Positions 1 to 7,163 of a DNA stretch of 50,157 bases are shown piece after piece. The notes beneath the pieces were generated by a model, which had not been told where the DNA came from, searched no databases, and worked only from the letters and a program-made list of their open reading frames with translations. The position numbers and the translations under genes were made by a program. Positions within the stretch are counted from its first letter, which is position 1. Each line of letters starts with the position of its first letter. The stretch spans positions 1 to 50,157 of the forward strand of contig JAAWAD010000060.1 of the NCBI GenBank assembly GCA_022791995.1, written 5' to 3'. Source of the stretch: Lawsonibacter sp. (GTDB taxonomy: Bacteria; Bacillota; Clostridia; Oscillospirales; Oscillospiraceae).

Positions 1-82
1 CTATCTTTTTCCCTTCACCTCCGCCACAAAACTACATTTTTTCCTCGGCCTTTTTTTACATTTTATCACTGGCGCTGACAGA

Positions 83-963
83 ATGAACGTGAACTGTGTA
101 GGCATTGACGTTTCCAAAGGCAAGAGCATGATTGCCGTCATGCTCTTGCCTTTGGGAGAAATGGTGATCCCGCCCTTTGAAGTGGGACACACCGATGTTG
201 AGCTGTGTGAGCTATCGAGCCTGCTGAGAGGGCTGGACGGCAAAACTCGTGTGGTGATGGAGGCCACGGGGAACTACCATCTGCCGGTCGCCAGCTTCCT
301 CTACGATTCTGGGTTTTACGTTTCCGTAGTGAATGCCATGCTGGTACATAGCTATGGGAACAACAGCCTGCGGCGGGCCAAGACCGACAAGAAGGACGCG
401 CTTAAGCTGGCAAACTATGGTCTCGACCATTGGCTGACGCTGTCCAGGTACACCCCGGAAGATAAAGTACGGCTCATGCTGAAAACCACATATCGGCAGT
501 ACCGGCAATGTGCCAAAGTGCAGACTATGCTCAAAAACAACCTGATTTCTTTGCTTGACACCGCTTTCCCAAATGCAAACCGTCTTTTTTCCAGCCCTGT
601 CAGAGAGGACTGCAGCGAGAAGTGAGTGGACTTTGTTGCTGCTTTCCCACACTGTAAGTGTGTTTGCGGGTTGTCCGAAAAGGTGTTTACAGCCAAGTAT
701 CAGAAGTGGTGCAAGAAGCATGGTTACAACTTTAGCCAAGACAAAGCGCTGGACATTTACGCCTCCGCCTGCGGCCATTTCAGCGTCATGCCTAAAACCG
801 ATACGGCCAAGCTCCTGATGGAGCAGGCGGTGTCCCGCTCCGGGCTGCTTCCGCTTCCCTGGCTGCGCTCAGAAACGAGATGCAATCTCTGGCGGCATCC
901 ATGCCGGAGTACCCTGTTGTGTATGCCACAGTGAAGCTGCATCTGGCAAGTCTCGAAGCCTGA
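83..963 (+). pseudogene. IS110-family transposase, broken
   Basis: This is the remnant of a DEDD transposase of the IS110 family. The frame opens at 83 with VGIDVSKGKS, the usual first-Asp segment, and keeps the RRAKTDKKDALKLANY block near residues 92-107. A TGA at 623-625 interrupts the frame, but family-like protein continues directly after it. A further shift near 838-844 moves the reading into another frame, which then reads AASASLAALRNEMQSLAA and stops at 961. The C-terminal catalytic part (Transposase_20, with its Ser) is absent. Three separate lesions make activity very unlikely. The family call rests on the N-terminal half and is firm; the exact site of the frameshift is uncertain by a few bases. 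Confidence 0.85.
114..155. repeat. Perfect 18-bp inverted repeat inside IS110 coding region
   Basis: Bases 114-131 and 138-155 are exact reverse complements around a 6-base spacer (TTGCCG). They lie about 30 bases after the transposase start codon and encode the SKGKSMIAVMLLPLG stretch. In mRNA this would be a very stable hairpin near the ribosome start. Confidence 0.9.
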
Positions 964-1160
964 ACTCCAGTCTCAGAACCGCTTATCCAAGGCCGGTGCC
1001 AAAAATTTCAACTGGCGGTGGCTTGGTTTGGTGTACTCTTTTTTCTGCCTACAAAAAATTGCACATTTTTTCAATTTGGGGCTTGACTTTTATTCGCAGG
1101 TCTTATCAACGCTAGAATAATTGAATTGTATCAGTGATTGGATTAATAACGCATACAGGG

Positions 1161-1201
1161 GAACGGAGATTTTGATACAATAGGTATCAAAATCTCCGTT
1201 C
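1161..1201. repeat. Perfect 18-bp hairpin between the IS remnant and the minus-strand operon
   Basis: Bases 1161-1178 pair exactly with 1184-1201 around the loop AATAG. Neither side has the T-run of an ordinary terminator. It sits 46 bases past the 3' end of the 1248-1772 gene, so it may protect that transcript end, or it may be a small palindromic mobile remnant. The rest of 964-1247 holds an AT-rich stretch resembling IS110 flanks and no gene that I can support. Confidence 0.75.
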
Positions 1202-1247
1202 AGTAATGTCAAGCGTTATGCGCAAATCGGTTATAGGCTCTATCGAT

Positions 1248-1772
1248 TCAGTCCTCATCCGCGGCGGCGTCATAGATATATCGCCCGCCTTCCCGCTGGG
1301 AGGGGGGAGCGGATGCCCCCGCTGCCGCCCGAAAGCGCGCCCGAGACTTTTTAATCTCGTCGTAGGCCTCTGCCACAGCTTCCTCTGTGCGGCGCAGTGC
1401 ATCCTCACAGTACTGGTTGGCCGACCGCCGCAGCTTCAAATCCTCGCTTCTGGCTTTTTGGATGATTTCCTCCGCCTCCCGCTGGGCCTGGACAACGATG
1501 GCACTCTCTGACAAAATCCGCTTGGCCTTATCCTCAGCGGCGCGGCGGATGGCCTCCGCCTCCCGGCGGGCAGAGGCCACCAGCTCCGCCCGGTTGGCCA
1601 TCATCTTTCTGGCCTCGCTCAGCTCCATGGGAAATTGGCCTCGGATGTCCTCAAGCAGATCCAAAGCCCGGTCCCGCTCAATAATGCACTTGTCCGTGGC
1701 GAAGGGGGCGTTTTTGGCCTCGTCGATGATCTCATACAGCATATCCAGCAGTTCTTCCACACCGCTTGCCAT
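1248..1772 (-). CDS. Coiled-coil protein of the ATPase subunit-like (V/F-type stalk, DivIVA-like) type
   Basis: A 174-residue protein, last gene of the rsmD-coaD unit and only 3 bases after coaD. It starts ATG at 1772 with an AAGGAAGG ribosome site inside the coaD end. Residues of about 20-140 are charged, heptad-rich helix (EARKMMANRAELVASARR and following), like the stalk subunits of F/V-ATPases or DivIVA-type scaffolds. The tail is Ala/Gly-rich and acidic and looks disordered. No membrane segment or catalytic motif is visible. Genes of this type often follow coaD in Clostridia and are loosely named ATPase; a real enzymatic role is not supported by the sequence. Function is unknown. Confidence 0.7.
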   Translation of the reverse strand: MASGVEELLDMLYEIIDEAKNAPFATDKCIIERDRALDLLEDIRGQFPMELSEARKMMANRAELVASARREAEAIRRAAEDKAKRILSESAIVVQAQREAEEIIQKARSEDLKLRRSANQYCEDALRRTEEAVAEAYDEIKKSRARFRAAAGASAPPSQREGGRYIYDAAADED

Positions 1773-1775
1773 AGC

Positions 1776-2273
1776 TCAACCTTCCTTTCCTTCCATTTCT
1801 TCCATACGCCGGTTCACATCGTCCACAATCTCCCGGGGCACAAAGTCCGCCAGATTTGCCCCATACCGGGCCATCTCCTTGACGATGGTGGAGCTGAGGT
1901 AGGTATACTTCTCACTGGAGGCCAGGAACATGGTCTCCAGCCTGGGGTTCAGCTTGCGGTTGATAACCGCCATCTGCACCTCCTGCTCAAAGTCGGATAC
2001 CGCTCGCAGTCCTTTGACCACCACATGCGCCCGCCGCCGCTTGGCGTAGTCGGCCAGCAACTCGTTGGAGTAGTCCGCCTCTACATTGGGGAAGCGCTCA
2101 ATGGAGCGGCGCAGCAGCTCCACCCGCTCTTCCGGGGTAAACATCCCCTGCTTATTGGAGTTTATCATGACACACACGATTACCTTATCAAAGCAGGCAG
2201 CTGCCCGCTTGATAATATTCAAGTGTCCCAGCGTCACCGGGTCAAAGCTACCCGGGTAAATGGCAATCCGCAT
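1776..2273 (-). CDS. coaD: Phosphopantetheine adenylyltransferase
   Basis: CoaD joins ATP and 4'-phosphopantetheine to give dephospho-CoA, the fourth step of coenzyme A synthesis, in the cytosol. The 165-residue length is normal. The N-terminal nucleotidyltransferase motif reads GSFDPVTLGH (residues 8-17), with His17 as the catalytic residue of the (H)xGH signature. Later come VVKGLRAVSDFEQE and SSTIVKEMA, the usual substrate and phosphate-binding segments. It starts at ATG 2273, one base after the rsmD stop, so rsmD, coaD and the coiled-coil gene are almost surely one transcript. rsmD-coaD pairing is common across bacteria and supports both calls. Confidence 0.97.
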   Translation of the reverse strand: MRIAIYPGSFDPVTLGHLNIIKRAAACFDKVIVCVMINSNKQGMFTPEERVELLRRSIERFPNVEADYSNELLADYAKRRRAHVVVKGLRAVSDFEQEVQMAVINRKLNPRLETMFLASSEKYTYLSSTIVKEMARYGANLADFVPREIVDDVNRRMEEMEGKEG

Positions 2274-2274
2274 C

Positions 2275-2826
2275 CTATCGTTCTCCCAACCGGCGGCGGA
2301 CCGTCAGCTTGATTTTTCCATACCGATATACCCTCTCCCCCTCGAATTGGGGCGGCAGAGGGGACATCGGCTGATCCGCCGCACTCTCGCATACTATTAT
2401 ACCATGTTCCCGAAGAATGTCAAATCCTGCAATTTCCTCCAGGCACTGCTGCATCAAGTCGGTTTTATAGGGGGGATCCAGAAAGATGATGTCGAACTGC
2501 TCTGTGCAGGAGCTTAGGAAGGCCTGGGCCTCTCCCTGGACCACCCGGGCCCGGTCCGCAAAGCGGCACAGCTTCAGGTTTTCCCGCACCAGGGCGGCTG
2601 CCTCCTGCCGCCGGTCCACAAAGGTGCAGTGCTCCGCCCCACGGGATAGGGCCTCCAGCCCCAGCTGGCCGGTGCCGGCAAACAGGTCCAGCACCCGCCT
2701 GCCCTCAATGTCGAACTGGATAATGTTGAACAGGGACTCCTTCACCTTATCGGTGGTGGGGCGGGTGTCCATCCCCTGGAGCTCCTTTAATTTTCTGCCC
2801 CGGGCGCTGCCGGAAATGATTCGCAT
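2275..2826 (-). CDS. rsmD: 16S rRNA (guanine966-N2)-methyltransferase RsmD
   Basis: RsmD methylates G966 of 16S rRNA in the assembled small subunit, using S-adenosylmethionine. The 183-residue protein opens with MRIISGSARGRKL, typical of the family. It has the SAM-binding loop VLDLFAGTGQLGLEALSRG (about residues 45-63) and the catalytic DPPY motif (FLDPPYK, about residues 117-123). The start at 2826 is preceded by GGAGAGGAAG. It is first in a tight operon with coaD. I see no clear promoter directly upstream. Confidence 0.96.
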   Translation of the reverse strand: MRIISGSARGRKLKELQGMDTRPTTDKVKESLFNIIQFDIEGRRVLDLFAGTGQLGLEALSRGAEHCTFVDRRQEAAALVRENLKLCRFADRARVVQGEAQAFLSSCTEQFDIIFLDPPYKTDLMQQCLEEIAGFDILREHGIIVCESAADQPMSPLPPQFEGERVYRYGKIKLTVRRRLGER

Positions 2827-2914
2827 ATGCTTTCTTCCTCTCCTGCGGGCCTTACAGAGCCCTGTCTGGAATTTCTTAGCCTCTGTTTATCCTTGTCTTC
2901 TGTATACGCGTGTA

Positions 2915-2943
2915 CAGGGGGCGGCTCTTCGGGCCGCCCCCTG
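2915..2943 (-). terminator. Hairpin after asnB
   Basis: CAGGGGGCGGC and GCCGCCCCCTG form an 11-bp stem around TCTTCGG just downstream of the asnB stop. There is no strong T-run on the minus strand, so it is a probable rather than certain intrinsic terminator. Confidence 0.55.
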
Positions 2944-2948
2944 CATAC

Positions 2949-4808
2949 TCAGTGATCCGGGTGGAAGGGCTCTGCTCCGCAGCACTCCGGGAAGTAGACC
3001 TGATACCAGATCAGGAAGGACAGCACGGTATACAGCTTCCGATGGGTTTTGACTGTGCCGGAGCGGTGCAGGTCCAGCAGATGCAGCAGATACTTCTGGT
3101 CAAAGAACTGGGCGGTATAGGGCTGTTGGATCAGGTTTTTTGCCCAGGTGTAATACTTATCCTCCCGAAGCCAAGCGATGAAGGGGACCGGGAAACCCTT
3201 TTTGGGCCGTTTGACCCACTCATCGGGAAGAATGGCCTCGGCGGCCACCCGCAGAGGGTACTTGGTCGTGGATTTGCCTCGCATCTTCTGGCTGCTGGGA
3301 ATGGCCCGGGCCACCGCCCACACCTCCCGGTCCAGATAGGGCACCCGCAGCTCCAGAGAGTGGGCCATGGTCATCCGGTCGGCTTTCCGCAGAATGTCCA
3401 GGGGCTGCCACAGATGCAGGTCCAGATATTGCTTTTTGGTCAGGTCGTCGGCGTCCGCAATGGCGTCGAAATAGGGGCGGGTCACGTCCTGCCAGGTCAG
3501 ACTGCCCCGGTAGGCGGGCTGAAGGACCCGGTCAGCCTCTTCATTGTCAAAGATAAAGGCCTGTCCGGCAAAGGTCTCCTCTACCCCCTTTGCGGCAGAG
3601 GTCAGGAAGCCCTGCCCATGGAAATACGACCGTTTGGCCGCCCAGCCGGCCACTGCCCGCCGCAGAAACAGGGGCAGCTTCCGGTAGGTCCGGTACAGCC
3701 GGGTGGTATGGTAGGTGATATAGCCGGCAAAGAGCTCATCGGCCCCCTCCCCGGACAGCACAACCTTCAAATCCTTGGCGGCCAGCTCCGACAGGAAGTA
3801 CAGGGGTACCGTGGACAGGTTGGCGTTGGGCTCGTCGGCATAGTACTGAATGGCGGGCAGGGCATTGAAAAACTCCTCTGGGGTGATGATACGGGAGGTA
3901 TTGTTCAGTTTCAGCTTCTTACACAGGGCCTCGGCCTCGTGGGTCTCATTAAAGCCATCCCGGTCAAAGCCTACCGAGTAGGTCTTATCCGGTCGGGACA
4001 GGGCGGTAATCACGCTGGAGTCGATACCCCCAGAGAGGAAGGCCCCCACCTCCACATCGCTGAGCTGATGCGCCTCCACCGATTCGGCCACAACCTGCCG
4101 GATCTGCTCCGCCCGCTGCTTCAGGGGCATGGGCTGGGGGTCAAAGGTGAAGACGTGGTAGGAGGCCAACTCGGTCCGGCCTGCCCGATAAATGAAATAG
4201 TGGCCGGGAAGAAGGCGGTACACGCCCTTGAAGAAGGTCTCGTTCAGGGCGGAATACTGGAAGGTGAGATAGAGCTTCAGAGCGTCACCGTTCAGCTCCT
4301 TCCGAAAATTCGGGTGGGGGAGAAAGCTTTTTATCTCTGAACCGAAGAAAAACACATCACCCATGGTGGCATAGTACAACGGCTTGATGCCGAAGGGATC
4401 CCGGGCTCCGAATAACTCCTGCTTCTCCTTGTCCCAGATGACAAAGGAGAACATGCCCCGCAGCCGTTTCATCAGCTCCGGTCCCCAGTGGAGGTAACCG
4501 TAAAGAATGACCTCGGTATCACAGGAGGTGACAAAGGTGTACCCGGCGGCCTTCAGCTCCTCCCGCAGCTCCTGGAAGTTGTATGCCTCCCCGTTGTAGG
4601 AGATAACATAGCGGCCATCGGCACTGTACATGGGCTGCTGACCGGTGGACAAGTCGATAATGGACAGACGGCGGTGGGCCATAGCACAGTGCTCGTCCAG
4701 AAAATAACCCTCCTCGTCGGGACCCCGGTGGCGGATGGAGTCCCCCATGGCGTGAAGGACCGTTTCGTCCGGGACGGCGCGGGACACAAAGCCGGTATAA
4801 CCACACAT
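2949..4808 (-). CDS. asnB: Asparagine synthase (glutamine-hydrolysing)
   Basis: AsnB makes asparagine from aspartate, glutamine and ATP. The protein (619 residues) starts MCGYTGF, so Cys2 becomes the N-terminal nucleophile of the class II glutaminase domain. RHRGPDEEGY and the SYNGEAYN block follow in the first 80 residues. The synthetase half carries the ATP pyrophosphatase loop LSGGIDSSVI (about residues 259-268), then SGEGADELFAGY and the RVPYLDRE segment. The start at 4808 has a GGGAGGAT ribosome site. Single-gene unit with its own promoter at 4859-4888 and a hairpin past the stop. The length and motif set fit the common 600-630 residue bacterial form. Confidence 0.96.
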   Translation of the reverse strand: MCGYTGFVSRAVPDETVLHAMGDSIRHRGPDEEGYFLDEHCAMAHRRLSIIDLSTGQQPMYSADGRYVISYNGEAYNFQELREELKAAGYTFVTSCDTEVILYGYLHWGPELMKRLRGMFSFVIWDKEKQELFGARDPFGIKPLYYATMGDVFFFGSEIKSFLPHPNFRKELNGDALKLYLTFQYSALNETFFKGVYRLLPGHYFIYRAGRTELASYHVFTFDPQPMPLKQRAEQIRQVVAESVEAHQLSDVEVGAFLSGGIDSSVITALSRPDKTYSVGFDRDGFNETHEAEALCKKLKLNNTSRIITPEEFFNALPAIQYYADEPNANLSTVPLYFLSELAAKDLKVVLSGEGADELFAGYITYHTTRLYRTYRKLPLFLRRAVAGWAAKRSYFHGQGFLTSAAKGVEETFAGQAFIFDNEEADRVLQPAYRGSLTWQDVTRPYFDAIADADDLTKKQYLDLHLWQPLDILRKADRMTMAHSLELRVPYLDREVWAVARAIPSSQKMRGKSTTKYPLRVAAEAILPDEWVKRPKKGFPVPFIAWLREDKYYTWAKNLIQQPYTAQFFDQKYLLHLLDLHRSGTVKTHRKLYTVLSFLIWYQVYFPECCGAEPFHPDH

Positions 4809-4858
4809 GGCATAATCCTCCCATTACTTGGCAGAATGCGGACACAATTCGGTTTTTC

Positions 4859-4888
4859 ATTATACCACGCGCACAGCCCCGATTGCAA
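4859..4888 (-). promoter_or_regulatory. Promoter of asnB
   Basis: On the minus strand TTGCAA (4888-4883) and TATAAT (4864-4859) are 18 bases apart, about 50 bases before the asnB start codon. Confidence 0.75.
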
Positions 4889-4916
4889 CCGGTTTTTTTC
4901 CTGCTGCCCCTCTTTC

Positions 4917-5216
4917 TTACAGCCCCAATGCCCCCAGAGCTACCTGAAGAGTCTGCCACTGCTTCAGCAGAGCGGCGTGCTTCTCCCGGCCCCGGGGAGT
5001 GAGCTTGTAGTACTTCCGGGTGGGACCCCCGGAGGTCTCCCCCTGGTACTGCCGGGTAGAACCCTCCCGGCACAGCCCTCGGAGCAGAGCGTACACCGCA
5101 CTCTCCTGGGTGTCAGGAAAAACAGGCTGGAGGCAGTTTAGCAACGCATAGCCATACTGATCCCCCTGGGCCAGCAGGTGGAGCAGACACAGCTCAATCA
5201 ATTCTTTCTTCAGCAT
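4917..5216 (-). CDS. PadR-family transcriptional regulator
   Basis: A 99-residue winged-helix repressor. MLKKELIELCLLHLLAQGDQ opens the protein, then YGYALLNCL, the PESAVYALLRGL-like recognition helix region (TQESAVYALLRGL), and the wing TRKYYKLTPRGRE around residues 66-78, which is the PadR hallmark. ATG 5216 overlaps the stop of the preceding membrane gene (ATGCTGA), so translation is coupled. PadR proteins of this size usually repress their own operon and respond to ligands or stress. The 21-bp dyad at 6046-6066, just after the operon promoter, is a good candidate operator. Regulator and HAAS membrane protein are frequent partners, but here the regulator is the second gene. Confidence 0.9.
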   Translation of the reverse strand: MLKKELIELCLLHLLAQGDQYGYALLNCLQPVFPDTQESAVYALLRGLCREGSTRQYQGETSGGPTRKYYKLTPRGREKHAALLKQWQTLQVALGALGL

Positions 5217-6025
5217 AGCGATACCCCCGTGCCCACAAGGCCCGCCACTGTGACCAAAAGAAACTGTCGGAGCCATGGGAGATACCACGTCTCCACAGAA
5301 ATGTCCAGCGTCATTCTGGTCAGCAAGGCCAGAAGGGACACCGCCAGCGTCACCAGCGTTAGGCTGAGCATATACACCGCCTGCCACCGGCGACCGTCCA
5401 CCCGAGCCTTCCACAGGCCGAACTCCCCTGCCAGCGCCGCCAAAAGGACACCGCGCTCCAGCATAACACCTATCGTCTGTCCAGCTTGAGGGACGTAACT
5501 CAGCCACCCGTCTCCATGCTGCTCTGTCAGCCGAACCAGCCCTTCGGGATGAAACATCGTCAGACAGGCCAGATACCAAACCCCCGCAATCGCCGCCAGC
5601 AATAGAAACAGTGGGATAAACATTTTCTGAGGGAACGCCTTCCCTGGCCCCTTCTCCCGCCGAAACCACACAAAGGACACAATCAGCCCCAGCACCAGCG
5701 TTCCGGCGAAACGGGAGGCGGAGGTGTAGTGTTGGGTGAACATCCGCCAGAGGAAATACATACCAGGCTGCGGGCTGATAGCCGGCAGCAGCAGACAGGC
5801 GGACAGCACAGCAAAGACAACCTTCCACCGCCAGTAGGCCTTAGGCTGGACCAGCAGCCACACCGCCTGCACCGGGTCTCCAAGGTCCCGATACAACTCC
5901 TCCTCTGTCCGGGGCCGCTCTGCTAGCAGCTCTTGATAGTCGGCGATGACCTCCTCCGCCTCCTGGGCAGGGAGCCGCCACCGGGCAGCCTGGGACAGGC
6001 TGTCCATCCAGCTTCTGCGTTTCAA
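5210..6025 (-). CDS. HAAS/DUF1700-type membrane protein
   Basis: A 271-residue protein. The first 60 residues resemble the HAAS (DUF1700) signalling domain: a helical region with IADYQELLAERPRTEEELYRDLGDP, where the closing LGDP is characteristic. After it come about six hydrophobic segments: near residues 68-85, 105-120, 135-155, 187-200, 215-240 and 252-270. The start at 6025 follows AGAGGAGAGGG. It is first gene of a two-gene unit with PadR, driven by the strong promoter at 6077-6105. Such proteins are thought to be membrane partners of PadR regulators; what this one senses cannot be read from the sequence. Confidence 0.75.
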   Translation of the reverse strand: MKRRSWMDSLSQAARWRLPAQEAEEVIADYQELLAERPRTEEELYRDLGDPVQAVWLLVQPKAYWRWKVVFAVLSACLLLPAISPQPGMYFLWRMFTQHYTSASRFAGTLVLGLIVSFVWFRREKGPGKAFPQKMFIPLFLLLAAIAGVWYLACLTMFHPEGLVRLTEQHGDGWLSYVPQAGQTIGVMLERGVLLAALAGEFGLWKARVDGRRWQAVYMLSLTLVTLAVSLLALLTRMTLDISVETWYLPWLRQFLLVTVAGLVGTGVSLC

Positions 6026-6045
6026 ATAAACCCTCTCCTCTCTAT

Positions 6046-6066
6046 CTATTGTTTAAAAAACAGTAG
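6046..6066. promoter_or_regulatory. Dyad, candidate PadR operator
   Basis: The 21-bp sequence has arms CTAnTGTTT and AAACAnTAG around a short AT core. It lies just downstream of the -10 box of the HAAS-padR promoter, where a bound repressor would block transcription. The link to PadR is inferred from position. Confidence 0.5.
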
Positions 6067-6076
6067 TATCAAAGCG

Positions 6077-6105
6077 AGTATACCATAGGGCCTTAAGGGT
6101 GTCAA
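6077..6105 (-). promoter_or_regulatory. Promoter of HAAS-padR operon
   Basis: Consensus TTGACA (6105-6100) and TATACT (6082-6077), with a 17-base spacer on the minus strand. Confidence 0.85.
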
Positions 6106-6204
6106 GGAAAACTACTGCAAAAAATACAGCTTTATTTTTATGCTGCTTAATTTTACATTTTTTTGCATACCCAGGAAATGATTTGAACACCTGTTATAAA
6201 TCTG

Positions 6205-6257
6205 TTGCGTTTTTCGACATTTTTTGTATACTATTCCTTAAAGGAGTACAAAAAATG
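6205..6257 (+). promoter_or_regulatory. Promoter and inverted repeat over the XRE gene start
   Basis: TTGCGT (6205-6210) and TATACT (6227-6232) are 16 bases apart. An inverted repeat overlaps the -10 box (6218-6232, CATTTTTTGTATACT) and the start codon (6245-6257, AGTACAAAAAATG), with a 2-base bulge in one arm. It can act as an operator or as an mRNA hairpin holding the AAAGGAG site (6240-6246) in or beside its loop. Confidence 0.6.
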
Positions 6258-6470
6258 CCAGAGCTAAGCGCATTAGCAAAGCGGGTAAAGGCGTATCGAA
6301 AAAATATAAAGAAGAGCCAATTTGAACTTTCAAATGAAATAGGGATCAGTACGGAGGAACTCAGCTTGATCGAACGTGAAAAAGCAAACCCGACATTGAA
6401 TACGATGCAAAAAATTGCGGCACACATGGGGATAACCGTATCAGAGCTATTAGAAACAGAGGTGCAATAA
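6255..6470 (+). CDS. XRE-family helix-turn-helix regulator (71 aa)
   Basis: A minimal Cro/C1-type DNA-binding protein. AKRVKAYRKNIKKSQFELSN, then EIGISTEELSLIEREKANPT and LNTMQKIAAHMGITVSELL give the five-helix fold over almost the whole protein, with no effector domain. I choose ATG 6255 because AAAGGAG lies 8 bases before it; a longer frame reaches back to 6099 but lacks a ribosome site. Base composition is AT-richer than neighbouring genes, as is common for such small regulators of foreign origin. It stands alone between two other regulatory units. Self-regulation through the inverted repeat on its promoter is inferred. Confidence 0.85.
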   Translation: MPELSALAKRVKAYRKNIKKSQFELSNEIGISTEELSLIEREKANPTLNTMQKIAAHMGITVSELLETEVQ

Positions 6471-6582
6471 GCCATTACGGCTCATCTTTACAATAGCGGT
6501 AAGCACCGTGTTCATCCCGGAATCCTGCTTGTCTGTCTTTCTTGACTCCCCCGCAGACCACATCATTTTGCTGTTCTAGTGC

Positions 6583-6622
6583 TTGACGAAAATTCAAAAG
6601 TATGCTATTGTAATTTCCGTCA
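6583..6622 (+). promoter_or_regulatory. Promoter and inverted repeat of the marR-MATE unit
   Basis: TTGACG (6583-6588) and TATTGT (6606-6611) are 17 bases apart. TGACGAAAATT (6584-6594) and AATTTCCGTCA (6612-6622) are inverted copies with one mismatch that bracket the -10 box. This is a plausible MarR operator. Confidence 0.6.
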
Positions 6623-6635
6623 GGAGGGATGCCCC

Positions 6636-7058
6636 ATGGAAAAACTGCGTGGCTGCGGTTTATTGATTAAACAAATCCACGATGAGTTGCGAAAAAACGC
6701 TAACAACGCCCTGCGCTCCCAGGATATCACCCTGGTTCAGCTGGCCGCCCTGGAGGCACTGAACCAAGCCACGGAAGGACAGTGTTCTCTCAAAGAGCTG
6801 GAGCAAGTCCTCTATGTGGCCCAGTCCACGGCGGCAGGGATCATCGCCCGATTGGAACAGAAAGGCTTTGTTGAGGGCTTCGGAGATGTGGAGGACCGGA
6901 GAATCAAGCGGGTACGGATCACTACGGCGGGCCTTACATGTCTCCAAACCGCCTTGCACTGCCGGTTCGATGCAGAGGAGCAGCTTCTCTCCGGCCTGAC
7001 TGAGACGGAGCGGGATATTTTCTACAGCCTTTTGAAAAAAGTGCGGGATTCCCTGTAG
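6636..7058 (+). CDS. MarR-family transcriptional regulator
   Basis: A 140-residue winged-helix regulator. Helices run from residue 1 to about 50, then the recognition region SLKELEQVLYVAQSTAAGII (about residues 49-68), and RLEQKGFVEGFGDVEDRRIK, whose D-x-R motif (DRR) marks the wing tip of MarR proteins. I start at ATG 6636 because AGGAGG (6622-6627) is 8 bases upstream; an earlier in-frame start at 6579 would overlap the promoter. The gene precedes a MATE pump on the same strand, which is the classic arrangement in which MarR represses the pump until a drug or other ligand binds. Confidence 0.92.
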   Translation: MEKLRGCGLLIKQIHDELRKNANNALRSQDITLVQLAALEALNQATEGQCSLKELEQVLYVAQSTAAGIIARLEQKGFVEGFGDVEDRRIKRVRITTAGLTCLQTALHCRFDAEEQLLSGLTETERDIFYSLLKKVRDSL

Positions 7059-7070
7059 GGACGCATTGTT

Positions 7071-7107
7071 TTTGCCTGCGGGCGGCTGATAGCCGCCCGC
7101 AGGCAAA
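7071..7107. repeat. Palindromic repeat between marR and MATE gene
   Basis: A perfect 17-bp stem (7071-7087 with 7091-7107), loop GAT. The core GGCGGCTGATAGCCGCC resembles that of the hairpin at 8628-8667. It could terminate part of the marR transcripts but lacks a T-run. Confidence 0.75.
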
Positions 7108-7163
7108 GTCCAAAATAACAGCAAGCTATTAACAGTATCATTTCAATTTGAGGAGGGATTTTT

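Noticed and set aside
623-625. In-frame TGA in the IS110 gene as a possible recoded (selenocysteine) codon
   Set aside because: The same gene has another frameshift and lacks its C-terminus, and no SECIS-like stem follows; ordinary decay explains it.
2910-4340. Long plus-strand frame opposite asnB
   Set aside because: It mirrors the asnB codons on the other strand, has no family marks and no ribosome site. The long frames opposite leuA, ppk, the nucleoside operon, the Hsp90 operon and the UvrA-like gene were set aside for the same reason.
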